The position numbers and the translations under genes are program-made. From contig NOKP01000014.1 of assembly GCA_002682825.1 (NCBI GenBank), positions 383,559-447,558 on the forward strand: a DNA stretch of 64,000 nucleotides, written 5' to 3'. How positions within the stretch are numbered: the stretch's first letter is position 1; the number at the start of each line of letters is the position of its first letter. Shown one piece after another: positions 60,353 to 64,000 of this stretch. The notes below the pieces were generated by a model. It was not told where the DNA came from. It did not search any database and saw only the letters and a program-made list of their open reading frames with translations. This DNA is from Neonectria sp. B-13. Its lineage: Eukaryota > Ascomycota > Sordariomycetes > Hypocreales > Nectriaceae.

Positions 60353-60714
60353 ATGCCCACTACAAAGATAGAATAGGTAGTATACTAAACGCCAACGACG
60401 AAAAACATACATATTGGCCATACAACTCATGGTGACTCCAAGCTTGACTCCTTTCTAGTCATCACCAGGTGAAAGCTCCCCTCTTGTACCCTTCCAAAGA
60501 CTGGCCGAATATTCCTACAAGTATTGGAATTCATTTGGGTTTCTCCGTTACGGTGTCGAAATCCTTCCAGAGCCAGCATATCCCCCCCAGCCGTTGCTGC
60601 TGCCAGCGGATGCGAGAACCTCAGCTTGCTGTTTTCCCTTGCCTTTGTCAATTCCTTTGCCCTTATCGATGCAGTTGCCGTAATCAATTCGTTTTCCATG
60701 ATCAACGCCTTCAT

Positions 60715-61292
60715 CAGTGTCGACGTAGGTCGCGCTATGTCGACGTTTTGCAAGAATAGCGTCGGGATCCTGAGTCCCACGTTCTCTCCCGTAGTTCGAT
60801 GGCCTCTTCCCACATCCATTCTCTCTCCCGACTTAGCGTAGATTGCTAGTCTAGAAACCACCCTCCCGTGATAGGCGCCTTGGGGAGGTCGGCTTTGATG
60901 AGCCCCTTTCCACGGACTAGCACTTCGTTGACATATGGCATCAATTTAGAGATCAGGGGCGTATTCTCTACGCCGAAACTCGGGATCTCTTTGTAGAGGA
61001 TAGCCGTTGTCTTTGCTACGTATTCTACTGTTTGGCCGCTTCTTTGAAAACTCCTCTGGAGTGCCAGCTGCACCAGCGGATGCAACGTAAATGTCTTACC
61101 CTCCGTTCCGCCACCAAGGCGGGACGTAGTGAGTTGTAAAAAAGGGCTATTATTAGATGCGAGCGAGATTGGCAGACGAAGGATCTCAATGGTCCAATCC
61201 GCTACTTTAAGTCGATCCGTATATTGATAAAGTACAAATGTTGTTGAAGCCACTGTAGTTGTGTCTTTGAGCAACATATCGGAATATCGTAG
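60715..61292 (-). pseudogene. Decayed NLR/TPR-type fragment
   Basis: A minus-strand frame (61277 down to 60846) contains EGKTFTLHPLVQLALQRSF followed by a helical stretch ending LISKLMPYVNEVLVRGKGL. This is the pattern that follows the nucleotide-binding domain in fungal NB-ARC/NACHT-TPR proteins (F-[ST]-[ML]-H-x-LVQ). After the stop, the TPR-like reading continues in other frames: WEEAIELRE at about 60783-60815, then DPDAILAKRRHSATYVDTD at about 60715-60775, so frameshifts and a stop break it. The left side of the original gene (nucleotide-binding domain) is absent; the frame ends against the stop codon of the neighbouring reductase. What I see is the motif and the frame breaks; NLR ancestry is inference. 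Confidence 0.5.
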
Positions 61293-62658
61293 CTAGCCCT
61301 CTTTGCTCAGTCCTTCTAGGACCTCGAAGCATAGCTTCCGGGCCGAGACCTGACCGGCCCGATTCAGATCCATAGCTTTCTTGACATTATTGGGACTAAG
61401 AACCCCTAGAATTTCTGTATGAAGCGGCCTCAAGGTTCCATTGTTGAGTAGCGTAGGGATTTGATCATATAGCTCTACGCTGAGCTCGTGATCCTCCATG
61501 TGGACCTAGACGAAGGAGAGATTAGTAAACGTCGATTGATAGCAAGAAGCCCAAGGCCAGGGTCGATTTAATAGCCTGAGAAAACTTACCGGCCAATGTG
61601 CCGAGCCGCGATATGTGTGTGGTGTAGGAAATCCTGTGAAAACAAAGACGTCCGTGACGTTGATGTTTTGCGGAACATTCTGCGTATTAGCCTTGCCAGG
61701 TCGGACTGTACACAGTGCTCCTGGTCGGGTCCCGATTACTCGTGCGGCCGTTGCTGAAGACGTAGCATTGCCAATGGTATCAAAGACGTGGCTTAGCTGG
61801 GGCAAGGCGGCCTCGAGCTTGGCGATGACGTCCTCATCACGATAGTCGAAGACATGCGTCGCCCCGGCTCGCTTTGCTTGTTCAAAATTGCGAGGGCTGC
61901 AGGTGGTTGCAACGACGAATCCATTCAGGCGTGCCAGTTGAATGGCGTAGTAGCCAACAGCAGCTTTTGACAATCAGTTAGTATAGAGGTCGGACTTGAG
62001 TATGGAATGGCTTACAGCTTCCTCCCCAGACGAAGAGCTGGGGTTTCTGAGCAGACGCATCTCGACTCAGCGCCAGGCAATCTTTGGAAAATAGGGCAAG
62101 CCAGGCAGTGTTGAGTGCCAGTGGTATGCTGCAAGATTGAGCGTTGTCCAAGGTGGTTGGGACTTTGTATGAAAGGCGCTCATCGGCGATGGAGTATGTG
62201 CTGTGGCTATTAGTGGAAATGCTGCATACTTTTGGCCGATGTGACTCACGAGTATGCTCCGAGACCTTTGATCTCTCCTACCATACACAAAAAGTCAGTA
62301 AATATGAGGTTGAGCGGCTCATCGTGGAGGCCGTACCGCCCCAGACCAAGGCGGCGACTCTATCGCCGGGCACCAGCTTGGTGACGCTGGGATGCGTTCG
62401 GGTGACGAGGCCGGTGAACTCGCAGCCCAAGACGGCACCGTCGCCGAATGCATTGAGGTCGAATGCGAGCCCTATGCTGTGTTAGGGTATCTTAATGTTT
62501 AGATAAAGATGACTGTGAAGCATACGGTCCGTCGGGTTGAAGGCGGCACATTCGACCTTGACGCAGACTTGGTGTTCTTTCAGTGCGGGCAGTTGAGTCT
62601 CTTCGATGAACAAGTCGGTGCCCCGCTGGACGAGGGCTGTGGTAGTTTCAGAAGCCAT
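61293..62658 (-). CDS. Trans-acting enoyl-reductase-like MDR protein
   Basis: 355-residue medium-chain dehydrogenase/reductase with six exons: 62526-62658, 62337-62471, 62250-62277, 62016-62200, 61590-61963 and 61293-61505 (introns of 54, 59, 49, 52 and 84 nt). The order fits the fungal trans-ER (LovC/ToxD-like) group: N-terminal VECAAFNPTD, GDGAVLGCEFTGLVTRTHPS, PGDRVAALVWGGEIKGLGAY, then the NADPH-binding VWGGSSAVGYYAIQLARL. The conserved downstream NFEQAKRAGATHVFDYRD is present, with C-terminal RPLHTEILG and GQVSARKLCFEVL. Structural zinc ligands are absent, as in this group. Such proteins either assist polyketide synthases or act as stand-alone quinone or enoyl reductases. No PKS is in the window. 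The exon 1/2 acceptor (catag) was chosen by frame. Confidence 0.85.
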
Positions 62659-63601
62659 GTTGGGCTTTGCGAAGTGTGGTTGGTTTTCAGACTGTCGTTG
62701 GAAGAACATCCTGCAATTACTGACGAAGAGGTTCTGCGGACCCTTTAATACCCCCGCTCGATGGCCCCTCGCCCGAACCTCCGCATCCCGGGATCTACTC
62801 CAGCGTAGCGCGCCGCAGCATTATATCGAGCTCGGATACTTGCACGCCAACTACATCATCAGTCGATGTTAACTGCCGTGGATGTCAAGCTTCCCGTTCT
62901 TCGGCGGGCTGTGCAAGGTTGCGCCGCTCATCTGGAAGAGGCCGGAGTCGATAAACTTGGTCATCTCTTTCACGTGAGTTCTGGTTCTGCCACCGTTTCA
63001 AAGAAAAATCCGGGGTAAGACCTGGCATCTAGATCTTTCCTAAACAGCTTATGCACCGGAAACGTCTCTATCTCGCCTTGACTCGCATCCACACCGAATG
63101 TCGCGCCCAAATCCACGCCCTACTGCACGCCTTCTCCACGTCCAAATTTGACGCCTTCAGTTACATTGCGCCCTTTCATGTGTCCTTCCATGCGCCCCTT
63201 CAATGCCTAACTTAGTGCCGCCCAACAAACTACATCTGCATTGGGTACTCCTCCTGTAACAGCACCCATCCATCGTGATGACCTAGACCAAAGTCCAATC
63301 TTGTCCTGCGCTACGCTGAACAAGAGCCGCACGTCGGCAAGCGCTCAACACTATTTCCTTCGTAATCCTTCATCACACTGATGATCTCAAGAATCTACCT
63401 TGGTCTACTGAAGTTGAATGTTGATGTGCAATTGGTTGCCCTTCGACTTTCGATTGCGACTTCTTCGGCTTAAACTAGACTTACATTTAAGGGTTAAACG
63501 GGAGAGACAGAGAAAAGACTCCCTTTGTTTAAAAACAAGCACATTTACCTTGACGAGATCCTGTAACTAACTTTCTATGCCATACCTCTTGTATCCCTCT
63601 C
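62659..63601. other. Intergenic with a coding-like remnant
   Basis: 943 bp between two minus-strand genes. It includes the reductase promoter side and the unrecognised broken frame at 62869-63200, listed separately. Confidence 0.4.
62869..63200 (-). pseudogene. Unrecognised coding-like remnant
   Basis: On the minus strand a frame ending at 62869 reads THVKEMTKFIDSGLFQMSGA then TLHSPPKNGKLDIHGS and stop. Just upstream, one base out of frame, GVDLGATFGVDASQGEIETF then PVHKLFRKDLDARSYPGFFF continues back to about 63120, where a TAG interrupts a further stretch (KGRNVTEGVKFGRGEGVQ). The composition looks protein-like and the pieces abut, so this may be a gene broken by a stop and a frameshift. 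Alternatively, a 41 nt intron (unusually short) could join the last two pieces. I do not recognise the family. Confidence 0.3.
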
Positions 63602-64000
63602 CTAATCGGACAACTCTGCCTCTACCCGCACAAGGCGCTCCTCCAGTTCCCGTGCCACAACCTTGATCAATGAATCGTCCACGATGCCGTGCTGCCATGT
63701 CATAGTTATCGTCAGAGGGCCTCCTCGAATGCTGACACAGTTGAACCCAATCGCCGGGCCCGCAACCATGCCATTTTGCGTGAAGATCAAGCGGTCAAGC
63801 GCCAGAGGACCATCCGCGGACAGCCGGTTCTCCACAGCGCCTAGGTTCGAGAGCTCATAGGTATTATGCCTATTCTTCCCCTCCAGGTCCAAGTAGTGCG
63901 CCCGCAGGTCTTGGATTTGGGTGAGGTTCGCAAGATAGCTGCCTCGAGGAAACCGCTTCAGCTCTGCAGCGATGTCGTAGCCGAAGTCCCGCGCAAGATC
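63602..64000 (-). CDS. Alcohol acetyltransferase (AATase)-like protein, C-terminal part
   Basis: The last 132 codons of a minus-strand gene whose start lies beyond the right edge; the frame is open from base 64000 to the TAG at 63602. The end of the protein (YELSNLGAVENRL, LDRLIFTQNGMVAGPAIGFN, GGPLTITMTWQHGIVDDSLI) matches the C-terminal part of fungal alcohol O-acetyltransferase-type and condensation-like acyltransferases, which transfer acyl groups from acyl-CoA. The catalytic HxxxD motif would be in the missing N-terminal half, so activity cannot be judged. It is on the same strand as the enoyl-reductase-like gene. Confidence 0.75.
   Translation of the reverse strand, partial: DLARDFGYDIAAELKRFPRGSYLANLTQIQDLRAHYLDLEGKNRHNTYELSNLGAVENRLSADGPLALDRLIFTQNGMVAGPAIGFNCVSIRGGPLTITMTWQHGIVDDSLIKVVARELEERLVRVEAELSD

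Overview
This window is nuclear DNA from a filamentous ascomycete (Pezizomycotina). The evidence is short introns of about 49-120 nt with GTRNGT donors, CTNA-type branch points and YAG acceptors, densely packed housekeeping genes on both strands, and ascomycete-type families (DUF4246, SRPK-like kinases, Zn2Cys6 regulators, trans-enoyl reductases, ascomycete class II peroxidase). I favour Sordariomycetes, but that is inference. No rRNA, tRNA, CRISPR or intact transposon was recognised. All coordinates and splice sites were worked out by eye from frame and splice consensus; every multi-exon model below closes in frame.

Layout. 1-4022: the 3' part of PRP8 (U5 snRNP core). 4023-8956: a 4.9 kb gene-free tract, probably promoter and leader of a two-repeat Myb/SANT protein (8957-10337, start unresolved), followed by another 3.4 kb gene-poor tract. 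13719-26672 is a compact housekeeping block: a ketopantoate-reductase-like protein, CSB/Rad26, uS11 (RPS14) and uL30 (RPL7) fired from one 313 bp divergent promoter, ISCA2-type Fe-S assembly protein, and eIF3c. 27453-39211 holds an SRPK-like kinase with an RS tract, a hemerythrin-domain protein, a PEX11-type peroxisomal protein, a DUF4246 protein, a histidine phosphatase, and a DUF2278 plus lamin-tail protein. A 3.6 kb gap precedes a secreted class II peroxidase (42804-44164), followed by the microtubule bundler Ase1.

49874-56750 is the most system-like part: three minus-strand genes, read in the order MFS monocarboxylate-type transporter, transcription factor with two tandem Zn2Cys6 clusters, and a cytosolic-looking S1 sulfatase with a CxGxR active-site signature. 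I read this as a candidate uptake, sensing and desulfation module; the substrate is unknown.

58118-60352 is glutaminyl-tRNA synthetase. Beyond it the window becomes accessory: a decayed NLR/TPR-like fragment, a trans-acting enoyl-reductase-like MDR protein, an unrecognised broken coding remnant, and the C-terminal end of an alcohol-acetyltransferase-type enzyme running off the right edge. This could be the edge of a metabolic cluster, which the window alone cannot show.
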